Below, piece after piece: positions 52,718-62,565 of a stretch of 64,000 bases of DNA; position 1 is the first letter of the stretch, and the number at the start of each line of letters is the position of its first letter. The DNA is from an uncultured Prevotellaceae bacterium (GTDB lineage: Bacteria; Bacteroidota; Bacteroidia; Bacteroidales; Bacteroidaceae). Made by a program: the position numbers and the translations under genes. Under the pieces are notes generated by a model, which searched no databases, was not told the origin of the DNA, and worked only from the letters and a program-made list of their open reading frames with translations. Location of the stretch: positions 1-64,000 of the forward strand of contig CAMVIM010000004.1 in NCBI GenBank assembly GCA_947167515.1, in the 5' to 3' direction.

Positions 52718-54772
52718 ATGGGAAGGATGAGACTGAGGGGGTGGCTGGTTGCCCTCTGCTTGTGGGCTTGCATCGCACCGATGCAGGCGAATGACGGATG
52801 GACGATTTATGCGTCTTACCATAACGCCACGAAGGCGGTGAAGGCTGATTCGCGTATCTTTGTGATGGCGAACGGCAACTTGTTCAGCTATGACACCGAT
52901 GATAAGGTGGTGGAGCTGTATGACAAGGCGCACGGACTGGGCGACTTTGGCTTGTATGACATCGCCTACTCTTCGGCGGCGAAGGCGATGGTGTTGCTGT
53001 ATGAGAACGGCAACATCGACCTGCTGAGCCTGAACGGCCACACTTGGAACATGTCGGACCTGAAGCGGAAGAATCTGAGCGACAGGACGCTTAACGAGTT
53101 GACGGTGGTGGGGAGCGAGGCCTTGATCAGCACAAATTCGGGTGTGGCGCTGATTGACCTGAATGAGGGTTACTTTGTGGATTTCTACTCATTTGAGAGC
53201 AAGGTAACCAATGCCACAATCCAAAACGAGAAAATCTATGTCAAGACGGAGAAGGAGGTGATGGAGGGCGACCGAAAGCTGAACCTGCTGGATGCCAGCA
53301 ACTGGAGAGCGGTGCCTGCCAACACGGTGACGTTCGGCCCGACAGCAGAGGAGAAGGCTGAAGGAGAGACACTGCTGGAGCAGATGAAGAACATTGTGCC
53401 CAACTCACCTGTCAGGAACTATTCGTACCACCTCTACACTCACGGAAACCGCTTGCTGGTGGCGGGTGGAAACTTCTACTACCCAGGTGTGGACTATACG
53501 GGTACGGCGATGAAATATGAGAATGGCAAATGGACGGCGTTTGACGAACAGGAGGCCATCGCATTGGTAGGCGAAAGGGGGTATCTGAATGTGACGGACG
53601 TGGTGCAGGACCCGAACGACTCGGAGCACCACTGGTTGGGCACGATACGTACAGGCATGTATGAGTTTCAGGACTATAAACTAAAAAAGCACTATACCTA
53701 CGACAATTCTCCCCTCACAAGCATTCTGCCGGAGAATGCCCATGCAGACTGGTATGTGCGTGTGACGGGACTTGCCTATGACCCTGATGGCAACTTGTGG
53801 ATGATGAACAATAGTTGCGACACCATTGCACGAGTGCTAAAAAAGGATGGTACATGGACATCACTCTATTTTGAAGATATAAAAAGAAACACCACTTTCG
53901 ACAAAGTCTTTTTTGACCGACGCGGGTGGATGTGGTCAAACAGCAGACGCGATGCCAACGAGGGGCGCACGGCTGGTATTCTGGTGATGAACTACAACAG
54001 CACCCTTTCGACCAACAAGGATGACAAGTATAAGTTCATCAAAACTTTTCATAATCAGGATGGTGTGAGTTATGACCCTACGTATGTGTATTGCATCACG
54101 GAGACATTGGACGGAAGTATCTGGATTGGCACAAACTTGGGACTTTTTGTGAGTGAAGAGCCGGGCAAAGTGTTTGACAACGACTTCTACCTGAGTCAGT
54201 TGAAGGTGTCCCGCAACGACGGCAGCAATCTGGCGGACTATCTGCTGAATGCGGTGAGCGTGAAGTGCATCACCATTGACGGAGGTAACCGCAAGTGGAT
54301 TGGCACGGTGGATGATGGGGTGTATCTCATCAGTGCTGACGGCATGAAGACTATCGAACGGTTCACGACAGAGAACAGTCCGCTTATCAGCAATGAAATC
54401 AACGACATAGCCATCAATGGCGAGACGGGCGAGGTGTTCATCGCCACCACGAAGGGACTGTGCTCCTATCGCGGCAATGCGACCGACCCGGCCTCTTCCA
54501 TGAACAGCGACAACCTGAAGGTGTTCCCTAACCCTGTGCGCGAAGACTATCAGGGAGATGTACACATCACGGGACTAATGTACAACTCGGACGTAAAGAT
54601 TGTGAGTGCGGCTGGAAAACTGGTGGCTGAAGGCACAAGTGTGGGTGGCGAATTTTCGTGGGACTGCTGCCACCAGAATGGAAGAAAGGTCAACTCTGGT
54701 ATCTACTATGCCCTGTGTACGGATGAGAACGGAAGCAAGGGGGCTGTGGCGAAAATTTTGATTGTCAGATAA
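52718..54772 (+). CDS. porZ: T9SS-associated PorZ-like beta-propeller protein
   Basis: The 684-residue product has a signal peptide (WLVALCLWACIAPMQA), then propeller blades starting NDGWTIYASYHNATKAVKAD, with YDIAYSSAAKAMVLLYENGN and DGSIWIGTNLGLFV, the two-component-regulator-propeller pattern. The C-terminal about 85 residues are a type A T9SS sorting domain (VFPNPVREDYQGDVHITGL, SGIYYAL, KILIVR). In Porphyromonas gingivalis PorZ is a surface part of the T9SS attachment complex that delivers anionic LPS to cargo. The domain order agrees; it is somewhat shorter than the P. gingivalis protein. The following genes are likely cargo. Confidence 0.85.
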   Translation: MGRMRLRGWLVALCLWACIAPMQANDGWTIYASYHNATKAVKADSRIFVMANGNLFSYDTDDKVVELYDKAHGLGDFGLYDIAYSSAAKAMVLLYENGNIDLLSLNGHTWNMSDLKRKNLSDRTLNELTVVGSEALISTNSGVALIDLNEGYFVDFYSFESKVTNATIQNEKIYVKTEKEVMEGDRKLNLLDASNWRAVPANTVTFGPTAEEKAEGETLLEQMKNIVPNSPVRNYSYHLYTHGNRLLVAGGNFYYPGVDYTGTAMKYENGKWTAFDEQEAIALVGERGYLNVTDVVQDPNDSEHHWLGTIRTGMYEFQDYKLKKHYTYDNSPLTSILPENAHADWYVRVTGLAYDPDGNLWMMNNSCDTIARVLKKDGTWTSLYFEDIKRNTTFDKVFFDRRGWMWSNSRRDANEGRTAGILVMNYNSTLSTNKDDKYKFIKTFHNQDGVSYDPTYVYCITETLDGSIWIGTNLGLFVSEEPGKVFDNDFYLSQLKVSRNDGSNLADYLLNAVSVKCITIDGGNRKWIGTVDDGVYLISADGMKTIERFTTENSPLISNEINDIAINGETGEVFIATTKGLCSYRGNATDPASSMNSDNLKVFPNPVREDYQGDVHITGLMYNSDVKIVSAAGKLVAEGTSVGGEFSWDCCHQNGRKVNSGIYYALCTDENGSKGAVAKILIVR

Positions 54773-54784
54773 AAACTCTCTAAA

Positions 54785-56188
54785 ATGAAGACTCTTTTCC
54801 TTCAACTTTTCTTCTGCCTTGTTTCTTTTTCCTCTGTACTGGCCCAAACCACCAACTATCGTCAGCAAGTGGAACAATTGGCATTGCCAATCCTAAATAT
54901 ACATACGGTAAATAACGAAGAACCCACTTGCGAATATGTAGCACCTCCCGAAGGTAGTATGGGTGCCAGCATACGCAATGCGACTAAAGTTCCTGCACAA
55001 ATAGTAACCACACTGCATCAGGACACTTTATATGATAGCGGGCCTTATAAAAAAAGAGAAAGTGGCACGACCATCAAGATACGGGGAAACACCAGTGCTT
55101 ATGCCGACAAAAAACCATACAAGTTGAAGTTGCAAACTTACACAGACTTCCTCTACACAGACCATAAACATGCAGACCGAGATTGGCTTCTCCTCCCGTT
55201 CAGCCTCAAGAAAGTGATTGGATTCAAGGTGAATGAACTAATAGGCATGCCGTACACTCCTAATTATCAGATTGTCAATGTCTTCATTAACAACGACTAT
55301 CGAGGTCTTTACATGCTGACAGAATCTGTCAGCAGGAATCCAGAATGTCGCATCAATATAGAAGAAGAGGAAGGCTTTATTACAGAATTAGACCCATATT
55401 GGTGGAACGAGAACTGCAATATCTCAACAATTCTCCACCAAGATAAGCGATACAGATATACATTAAAATATCCTGATACTGATGACATAAGTCTTCAGCA
55501 ACTGGACTATATCCAGAACAGTCTTAACCAAATGGAAACAGCCATAGCAGAAGGCACTTATTCCACTCTCATTGATGTAGAAACTTTTGCCAAATGGCTA
55601 TTGGGGCAGGATATTCTTGGAATTTGGGACTCAGGAGGTTCTAATCGTTTTTTTGCAAAATATAATTCTTCGCCATCCTCTCCCATTTTCATCCCCTGCA
55701 TGTGGGATTTTGACACAATGGCAAAGACACCTGAGAAATGGGCTCGAATACATGGGGAAGATATTTATTATTCTGTCCTCATGAATTCGTCCAACACGAC
55801 TTTCAGCCAAACATATCAAACTCTCTGGAATCAACAAAAATCTACAATCTTCACACAAATCTCCACGTACCTCACCCAACTACCCACAACATCAACTTGG
55901 GCTTCCCTAAGCACATCTTGGCTGATTGACCAACAACGTTGGGAAAATGCCAACAATTCAACATTAGAGGAAGAAAAACAAATCATTAAAGAATGGTTTG
56001 ACAGCCGCTATAGTTGGCTTGATAATGCCATTCAACAACTACCAACCAGTATCAATACACCTAAACAAGCACAAGTACCCACACGTTTCTACACCATTTA
56101 TGGCATACCTATCAACACCCCAAAATCTTCACAAAGCCTCCCTCGCGGACTATACATTTACAACAATAAAAAAGTCCTTATTCATTAA
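54785..56188 (+). CDS. CotH-like protein kinase family secreted protein
   Basis: The 467-residue product has a signal peptide (MKTLFLQLFFCLVSFSSVLA) and a CotH domain (about 75-370): GTTIKIRGNTS, KKPYKLKLQT, DRDWLLLPFSLKK.IGFKVNEL, NDYRGLYMLTE and the later FIPCMWDFDTMA with metal Asp. CotH kinases phosphorylate secreted proteins. The end (YTIYGIPIN, then LPRGLYIYNNKKVLI) resembles a short T9SS-type tail. The gene is clearly AT-richer than porZ and the protease around it and uses more AAA/AAT/ATA codons, so recent acquisition is possible. It starts 12 bases after porZ. Confidence 0.85.
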   Translation: MKTLFLQLFFCLVSFSSVLAQTTNYRQQVEQLALPILNIHTVNNEEPTCEYVAPPEGSMGASIRNATKVPAQIVTTLHQDTLYDSGPYKKRESGTTIKIRGNTSAYADKKPYKLKLQTYTDFLYTDHKHADRDWLLLPFSLKKVIGFKVNELIGMPYTPNYQIVNVFINNDYRGLYMLTESVSRNPECRINIEEEEGFITELDPYWWNENCNISTILHQDKRYRYTLKYPDTDDISLQQLDYIQNSLNQMETAIAEGTYSTLIDVETFAKWLLGQDILGIWDSGGSNRFFAKYNSSPSSPIFIPCMWDFDTMAKTPEKWARIHGEDIYYSVLMNSSNTTFSQTYQTLWNQQKSTIFTQISTYLTQLPTTSTWASLSTSWLIDQQRWENANNSTLEEEKQIIKEWFDSRYSWLDNAIQQLPTSINTPKQAQVPTRFYTIYGIPINTPKSSQSLPRGLYIYNNKKVLIH

Positions 56189-56209
56189 AGTTACGACAAA
56201 TATTTACAT

Positions 56210-58465
56210 ATGAAGATAAAGAATGCCTTTCTCTATGCCATACTGATGACCGTCTGCACAACACTTCAGGCTCAATCTTCTCGCGAATACAGGAAGATGT
56301 CGAGCATGGTGCGTATGGCGGCACGCACGACCAGCCACACAAGAAGGGCAATGGGCACTGAAAGGGGGAAGAGTCCACACATCTGCGCCTTGGTGCGCAT
56401 CAACGGAAAGACCCGCGATGCCCATGCTGTGCTGGCTGAGCATGATAGCCGTGCCTTGGCACAATGGGATGACATCTATGCTGCCGAAATCCCTGTAGAT
56501 AGGCTTTCTGAGTTGGCTACCTGTGCCAGCGTGGAACGCATCGAAGCCAATGAGCCTTGTTCCATCCTGGTCGATACGACCGCCGTAAAGGTGGGGGTGA
56601 AGACGGTGCGAGAAGGAACAACGGACATTCCTGCCTATGACGGAACAGGCGTGGTGATAGGCATCGAGGACATCGGTTTCGACTTGACGCATCCCAATTT
56701 CTACAGCAGAGACTTCAGCCGCTACCGCATCAAACGCCTGTGGGACCAAATATCGACTGACACGCTGAACAGCACGTTGTGTGTGGGGAGGGACTATGTG
56801 GACGAGGCTTCGCTGCTGGCATTGCAGCACAGCAGGGACGGACAGTTCCTGACACACGGCACCCACACGGCGGGCATTGCGGCGGGCGGCGGTGCCGAAG
56901 GTCCTGACGCCACCTCTGACTATATCGGCATGGCGCCCGAGGCAGACCTTTGTCTGGTGGCGAATGCGACTTCCAACAATGCGGACCTCATTAACAAAGA
57001 CCTCAAATACAAATACACGAGTGCGGTGGATTTGCTGGGTTTCCAGTACATCTTCGATTATGCCGAATCGGTGGGAAAGCCCTGTGTCATCTCGTTCAGC
57101 GAGGGTCATCATGCGTCGATGTATGACGAAGACCAACTGTATTATGAGGTGCTGGACAAAATGGTGGGACCTGGACGCATCATCGTGTCTGCCGCTGGCA
57201 ACGAAGGGAGGGAAAAAACCTATCTGCACAAAGAGGCTTCGGCTGAGAAGGTGGGGACATTCATCTATGCGCCCAAATACTTTCTTTCCCTCCTTCGGTC
57301 GTATGACCCCCAGAAGAATATGTGTGTCCGCATGAAGTTCTATCTCACAGGAAACGATTCGCCCTTGACTTACACGATGACGAGCCAAACCGTGTATGAC
57401 ACCCCTGACAGCCTGTATCGTGACACCCTCATGGTGGATGGAAAAGCGCTTTATGCGGTGGCAATGGGGGCTTACCCCAACTACTATGATCCGGAGCAAA
57501 CGGCTTTTGAACTGATGATAGAGGACTTGGTGAACAAGGCGAACGTAGGGAGAAACCAAGCCCCTGTGTCCATCGAGTTGTTAGGAGAGGGCACGGAGAT
57601 TGAGATGTTCAAATATATAGGTAGCATGGTGACCAACAACCTCGATCCGACCCTGAATGATGCCACCAACGGGTACAGCATCCTGGCACCCTCTTGTGCC
57701 GAGAGTGTCATCAGCGTGGGTGTCAGTATCTACCGGACAGGTGTGACCAACTATCTGGGCAAATGGATGCATGTGGAAGAAGGGACGGACGGGGTGCGCT
57801 GCACGATGAGCAGCATAGGCCCGACACTGGACGAACGCATCAAGCCCGACGTAATGGCTCCCGGATGCAATGTCATCTCTTCCTACAGCACTTGGTATCT
57901 GGAAGATCATCCCAATGCCTATGACATCACGTGGGATGTGCGCCATTTTGAGTATGCAGGACGCACCTATCCCTGGAACTCGAACAGCGGCACTTCCATG
58001 TCCTCCCCTGTGGTGGGAGGCATCATCGCCCTGTGGCTACAGGCCAAACCCACGTTGACACCACAAGAAGTGATGGAGGTGATTGCAGCCACCAGCAGAC
58101 ATCATGACCCTTCGCTCACCTACCCCAACAACCTGTATGGATATGGGGAAATCGATGCCTACAAAGGACTGTTATATGTGCTGGAACTGGACAAGACGGG
58201 CATCATCAGCACCGAAAATCCTCATTCGGCACGAATTAGCCTGAAGGGGAACAGCCTCTTTGTGCATCTGGAACGGCCTGCCCCATTCCCCGCACAGCTC
58301 TCGGTCTATAGCTTGACAGGCCAGAAAGTGCATGAAGCCCGTCTTGCCGCTGGAGAAAGCACTTGCTCCGTACCGCTGCCCGCACTGGCAAGTGGGGTGT
58401 ATGCCGTTCAACTGAACACGGGATGTCCTGACACCACGGGTTCTTCTCTCATTAGGATTAGATAA
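56210..58465 (+). CDS. Secreted subtilisin-like (S8) protease
   Basis: The 751-residue product has a signal peptide (about 1-22), a prodomain-like region (about 55-118) and an S8 peptidase domain (about 140-660) with triad Asp154 (GIEDIGFD), His216 (HGTHTAGIA) and Ser596 (GTSMSSPVVGG); SAAGNEG supplies the oxyanion Asn. A long insertion between His and Ser (about 360-530) is a beta domain seen in other Bacteroidetes S8 proteins. The C-terminus (LSVYSLTGQKVHEA, ASGVYAVQL) is a type A T9SS sorting domain. It should be exported to the surface. It is 21 bases after the CotH-like gene. Confidence 0.9.
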   Translation: MKIKNAFLYAILMTVCTTLQAQSSREYRKMSSMVRMAARTTSHTRRAMGTERGKSPHICALVRINGKTRDAHAVLAEHDSRALAQWDDIYAAEIPVDRLSELATCASVERIEANEPCSILVDTTAVKVGVKTVREGTTDIPAYDGTGVVIGIEDIGFDLTHPNFYSRDFSRYRIKRLWDQISTDTLNSTLCVGRDYVDEASLLALQHSRDGQFLTHGTHTAGIAAGGGAEGPDATSDYIGMAPEADLCLVANATSNNADLINKDLKYKYTSAVDLLGFQYIFDYAESVGKPCVISFSEGHHASMYDEDQLYYEVLDKMVGPGRIIVSAAGNEGREKTYLHKEASAEKVGTFIYAPKYFLSLLRSYDPQKNMCVRMKFYLTGNDSPLTYTMTSQTVYDTPDSLYRDTLMVDGKALYAVAMGAYPNYYDPEQTAFELMIEDLVNKANVGRNQAPVSIELLGEGTEIEMFKYIGSMVTNNLDPTLNDATNGYSILAPSCAESVISVGVSIYRTGVTNYLGKWMHVEEGTDGVRCTMSSIGPTLDERIKPDVMAPGCNVISSYSTWYLEDHPNAYDITWDVRHFEYAGRTYPWNSNSGTSMSSPVVGGIIALWLQAKPTLTPQEVMEVIAATSRHHDPSLTYPNNLYGYGEIDAYKGLLYVLELDKTGIISTENPHSARISLKGNSLFVHLERPAPFPAQLSVYSLTGQKVHEARLAAGESTCSVPLPALASGVYAVQLNTGCPDTTGSSLIRIR

Positions 58466-58470
58466 GAAAG

Positions 58471-59490
58471 ATGGAAAAGAAGAATCTCATCTCGGTCATC
58501 GTATGCACATACAATCAGGAAGATACCATCGGACGAACGCTTGACGGTATCTTACGGCAGGAATGTCATGTACCCATCGAGATTCTTGTAGGAGAAGACT
58601 GCTCCACCGACCGCACCCTGGAGGTGTGTCAGCAATATGCGGAGAAGTATCCCGAAGTGGTGCGCCTGTTTGCCAACCGCCCCAACAAGGGTATCGTCGA
58701 TAACTATTTCGATTGTCTGCTGGCAGCCCAAGGACGATACATCGCGGATTGTGCAGGGGATGACGAATGGAGCGACCCGAAGAAACTGGAGAAGGAAGTG
58801 ACGCTGCTGGAAGAGCACCCAGAGCTGACCCTTGTGCATACCGACTACCTGCACAGAGATGCTGAAACGGGGAAAATTTTTTCACCACACCCCCACCCTT
58901 GCCATCACATAGCCAAAGGCGAAACAGAAGTGGTGGACGGGCAGGAACTGGTTGTTCCCATCCTGACACAGCTGGCACGTCCCATCATTCACCTCTGTAC
59001 AGCCATGTACCGCACGGAAGTGATACTCAAGGCCTACAACCAGCACCCTCAAGTGATACGGAACAAGAACTATGATTGTGAGGATGTGCAGGTGTGCTTG
59101 TTGCTGGCAATGGCTGGGAAAGTGGCTTACATCAACGAACCCACCCTCTATTACTCCATCGGTGGAAAAAGCATCTCTTTCACGCACAATGAAGAAAAGC
59201 AGTTCCGTTTCGTCATGCACACCACCCAACTGGACTTCGACCTCTCCCAGACCTTCCACATCAAGGACGAACGATTGCGACGTTATTTCGAGTACCGCAC
59301 CTATGCGCTGCTCATGCATGCTTTCCGCGCCCACAACAAGACTTTACGTGCCGAGGCACTCAGGAGCCAGAAAGCATGGGGGATAAACCTCAACAGACAA
59401 GCACGAGTGGTGAAATGCGTCACGGGAGTACCTTTACTATGGTCGATTGCCCTCTGGGTCAGAAGACTTTTTGTTTCCAACACCCATTGA
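58471..59490 (+). CDS. Glycosyltransferase family 2
   Basis: The 339-residue GT-A protein starts LISVIVCTYNQEDTIGRTLD and contains ILVGEDCSTDRT and CAGDDEWSDPKKLEKEV, the metal and nucleotide motifs of a GT2 subgroup common in O-antigen loci. It starts five bases after the protease stop and lies head-to-tail with the fucosyltransferase. A role in surface glycan, perhaps in the A-LPS that anchors T9SS cargo, is plausible from context only. Confidence 0.9.
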   Translation: MEKKNLISVIVCTYNQEDTIGRTLDGILRQECHVPIEILVGEDCSTDRTLEVCQQYAEKYPEVVRLFANRPNKGIVDNYFDCLLAAQGRYIADCAGDDEWSDPKKLEKEVTLLEEHPELTLVHTDYLHRDAETGKIFSPHPHPCHHIAKGETEVVDGQELVVPILTQLARPIIHLCTAMYRTEVILKAYNQHPQVIRNKNYDCEDVQVCLLLAMAGKVAYINEPTLYYSIGGKSISFTHNEEKQFRFVMHTTQLDFDLSQTFHIKDERLRRYFEYRTYALLMHAFRAHNKTLRAEALRSQKAWGINLNRQARVVKCVTGVPLLWSIALWVRRLFVSNTH

Positions 59491-59495
59491 CCGCC

Positions 59496-60386
59496 ATGAA
59501 AGAGAAACCCGACATCGTAATTCGCCTACATTCAGGGTTAGCCAACCGAATGTTTCAATATGCTTTCTATCTTTATCTCCAGAAGAAAGGCTATCGGGTG
59601 TGGGTAGATGACCGAAATTTCCGAAAAATTCATGCGCACGAACAAGTGGATTGGCAGCGCATCTTTCCCCAAGCCACGATGATGGAAGCCCCCAAAAGAA
59701 TCATCTTCCATTATGGCGGCGGCGGCGATGTCTTCTCCAAAGTCAGAAGAAACATCCCCCATGCCAGCCGAGTGTGGTGGCGCATCAAAGACCCCACATT
59801 CCGCATTCCCAACAAAGACGAACTCAAAGAGCGTCCCTACTTGATTGGCTACTTCCAACGAGCCAGCATGGTGGAGGAGGTGGAAGAACAGCTGCGGCAG
59901 GACTTTCGGTTTGCCCCTTTCACCCCCAACACCAAGAATGAAGAATGGGCAACCCTGATGGCTCAGGAGGAATCAGTGGGCATCCACATTCGCAAAGCCC
60001 ACGACTACATGTCCCTGCCGTGGTTTGAAAACACCTGCACAGCTGAATACTATGCCCATGCCATCGACTACATGAAACAACACTTGAAGAACCCTCGTTT
60101 CTTCCTTTTTGCCGATGACCTCACATGGGCGAAGAAACACCTGCCTGAAGGCTGCGAATGGGTGGAAGGGAACCCTACGGCTGGTTGGGGAAGTCACTTT
60201 GACCTGCAACTCATGAGCTGCTGCAAGCATAACATCATTGCCAACAGCACCTACAGCTGGTGGGCAGCCTTCCTGAATCAGAACCCCAACAAACAGGTGG
60301 TCATGCCTGCCCATTGGTTCAATCCGAAGCTCTATCCCCAACCCGACAATGCCCTGCAAGCTAAGGGATGGGTCATGCTCGACTGA
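59496..60386 (+). CDS. GT11 alpha-1,2-fucosyltransferase family
   Basis: The 296-residue protein has the GT11 motifs LHSGLANRMFQYAFYLYLQK near the start, GIHIRKAHDYM (162-172, in place of HxRxGDY) and NSTYSWWAAFLN. It transfers fucose (or a similar deoxysugar) from GDP-fucose to a glycan. The ATG at 59496, five bases after the previous stop, is chosen; the longer frame overlaps the GT2 gene. It ends with a 14-base convergent overlap with the GT4 gene on the other strand. Confidence 0.88.
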   Translation: MKEKPDIVIRLHSGLANRMFQYAFYLYLQKKGYRVWVDDRNFRKIHAHEQVDWQRIFPQATMMEAPKRIIFHYGGGGDVFSKVRRNIPHASRVWWRIKDPTFRIPNKDELKERPYLIGYFQRASMVEEVEEQLRQDFRFAPFTPNTKNEEWATLMAQEESVGIHIRKAHDYMSLPWFENTCTAEYYAHAIDYMKQHLKNPRFFLFADDLTWAKKHLPEGCEWVEGNPTAGWGSHFDLQLMSCCKHNIIANSTYSWWAAFLNQNPNKQVVMPAHWFNPKLYPQPDNALQAKGWVMLD

Positions 60387-61527
60387 ACACCTCCAAGATT
60401 TGCCGTGCAATCATGTCGGGTGCCACTCTTTTCCGCAAGGCTTCACACCATTGAGGATTGAAATCGAGGTTCATGACCTCTTGCATGCGCTGAGACAACG
60501 AATGTGCATCACCCTTTTCGGCAATCAGGCAAGCCCCATCCGTCAGGGCATTCTGCGGTATCGCATCGGTTGTAACTACAGGAATGCCCGTACTTACCGC
60601 CTCCATAATGACCAACCCCTGTGCTTCACTCCGCGAGGCCAGCACAAGCGCATCCGACTCGTAAAGCAAGTTGCGCACACCCTTCTTGTCCAGTTCACCA
60701 TGAAAAATCACATTCTCCATCCCAGCAAAGAGTTGCCTCATCGCGGTGCTTGTCGTTTTTTTCCCTGCAATGTGCAGTTCCACGTCCACACCTTCCTCTC
60801 CATTTTTCTTCATGCCCCTCATGGCTTCAGCCAAAACGTCATACCCTTTCCTTTCCACATCGCCGATGGCCAGACAGCAAAAACGGAACGGACGATGTGC
60901 GTGGTCTTTTCTGGGCTTATAAGCAAAGAAATCCACATCTATAATATTGGAAACAGGAGTGAAGGGGTATCCCTTGCCGAAGAAGGGAGCCAAATCATCC
61001 ACCAGTTCGGCTGACACAGGAATGACCTGACGGGCATGCTCGTAGGTTTCTTTTAGCAATCGTTTAGCCCACTCTGCCTTGTACCATCCCTTTCCATAAT
61101 TCGCCTCGAAAATGCCAGACGGAAGATGTTCGGTGATGAAAAAAGGGATTCCCTCCTTTTCAGCTATCATCCTTGCTGCCACTCCCGCCCACTGGCAGCA
61201 ATGGGCATGCAGCACATCTGGACAGCCATACCGCAACCTGTACTCCTCATACATCTCCTCCACGATGCGGCACCACCGCTGCTGATTCCTGCGAATCACA
61301 CGAGGTGTCGCCTTCATGTAACAACGATACACCTCCACACCATTCATCAGCTCCCACCAGCGGTCATGACGTGCCGTGAAGTAGAAAGACTTATCGACGG
61401 ATGCACCCAGTTGCACACAAGCCAGCATGCGCACCTCGTTGCCTTGGGCTTGCAGGGCACGAGCCTGTTCGAGGGCAAAGAGACCGCCATGAGGAGGGAA
61501 GAAGGAGGGGATTTCGAGGATATGCAT
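60373..61527 (-). CDS. Glycosyltransferase family 4
   Basis: The 384-residue GT-B protein starts MHILEIPSFFPPHGGLFALE and ends with a GT4 C-lobe (CLAIGDVERKGYDVLAEAM, LHIAGKK, SRSEAQGLVIMEAVSTGIPV). HCCQWAGVAARMIAEKEGIP is the N-lobe donor of the acceptor site. Its specificity cannot be deduced. It is the promoter-distal gene of a minus-strand set of three glycosyltransferases with gaps of about 50 bases. Confidence 0.88.
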   Translation of the reverse strand: MHILEIPSFFPPHGGLFALEQARALQAQGNEVRMLACVQLGASVDKSFYFTARHDRWWELMNGVEVYRCYMKATPRVIRRNQQRWCRIVEEMYEEYRLRYGCPDVLHAHCCQWAGVAARMIAEKEGIPFFITEHLPSGIFEANYGKGWYKAEWAKRLLKETYEHARQVIPVSAELVDDLAPFFGKGYPFTPVSNIIDVDFFAYKPRKDHAHRPFRFCCLAIGDVERKGYDVLAEAMRGMKKNGEEGVDVELHIAGKKTTSTAMRQLFAGMENVIFHGELDKKGVRNLLYESDALVLASRSEAQGLVIMEAVSTGIPVVTTDAIPQNALTDGACLIAEKGDAHSLSQRMQEVMNLDFNPQWCEALRKRVAPDMIARQILEVFSRA

Positions 61528-61575
61528 GAGAGTTAGGAGTTATTTAATAGAGAATTGAAAAGTGTGAATTGAGAG

Positions 61576-62511
61576 TCAGGAGAGTATCAAACGGGTATAG
61601 AGATTGAAAAATGCGTATTTCCATTCATTGTGCCAATGGAGAGGGAAGTAACCCAACTGCCTCAGAGCGGCTGTGATTTCACGTCTGAAGGGGCGGGGAT
61701 GCCGTTGGCGAAGCAACACTCGCAGGGTATCGACAGCGAGGTAGTCGAGTTTGTACTGCATGCTGGTGCGGATTTTGGAATCTTTCTGTGCCAACGCCTC
61801 CAGATGCTGTAGGGCTTTGACCATATCGCGAAGCCTTTTCTGCTGCTTTTCTCTGTCAGCGGTGGTGGTGATGCTCTCACGGCGAAGAATGCGTTCGTAC
61901 CAATCTATGTTCAAGGCGACGAACGTGTCAGCGAGGGCAAAGGCATGAGGGGTGAACTCCTCATCCTCGTGCAACATTCCCTCCACAAACCCAAGGTGAT
62001 GCTCCCGAAGAAATGTCGTGCGCCACAGATACCCCCATGCACAAGGTTGAAGGTTACGTCCCTGCATGAAAGCACGGGCACTCATCACCTTTTCATAGTC
62101 AGGCACATACCGCCTATATGGATTTCGCTTTCCTGAGAAGTCCGTCTGATAGAGGTTGACCCCATAAATGTCGGCTTGATACTTCTCCATCATCTCCACA
62201 GGCACCTTGGCGGCAAACAAACGGTCATCTGCATCGACAAAACACAAATACTCGCCCTGCGCCCTTTTCATGCCCACATTGCGAGCCGCTCCCAACCCTC
62301 GGTTCTCTTGAATCGTCACCTGCAAATGGGCATGTCCCTGCTGATAATTCGCCAACAAGTTCGCTGTCCCGTCGGTGGAACCATCGTTCACCACGATGAC
62401 CTCAAAGGCTCTGCCATGCGTGTCGAGGCGGTAGATGCTGTCGAGACATTCCTTCAGGTAAGGCTCGGCATTGTAGGCAGGAATGATGAAAGAAATGAAG
62501 ATGTTGTTCAA
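61576..62511 (-). CDS. Glycosyltransferase family 2
   Basis: The 311-residue GT-A enzyme begins IFISFIIPAYNAEPYLKECL with VVNDGSTDGT and the metal motif DAD (93-95, in LCFVDADDR). ENRGLGAARNVGM is the usual acceptor-side loop. It would extend a surface polysaccharide. It sits between the GT4 and another GT2 on the same strand; the 54-base gap ahead holds AT-rich GAGAGAATTAAAAAG repeats and no clear promoter. Confidence 0.9.
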   Translation of the reverse strand: MNNIFISFIIPAYNAEPYLKECLDSIYRLDTHGRAFEVIVVNDGSTDGTANLLANYQQGHAHLQVTIQENRGLGAARNVGMKRAQGEYLCFVDADDRLFAAKVPVEMMEKYQADIYGVNLYQTDFSGKRNPYRRYVPDYEKVMSARAFMQGRNLQPCAWGYLWRTTFLREHHLGFVEGMLHEDEEFTPHAFALADTFVALNIDWYERILRRESITTTADREKQQKRLRDMVKALQHLEALAQKDSKIRTSMQYKLDYLAVDTLRVLLRQRHPRPFRREITAALRQLGYFPLHWHNEWKYAFFNLYTRLILS

Positions 62512-62565
62512 AAGAATGAGAGAATTAAAAAGTTAAAGAATGAGAGAACTAAAAGCCTCAGGGGG

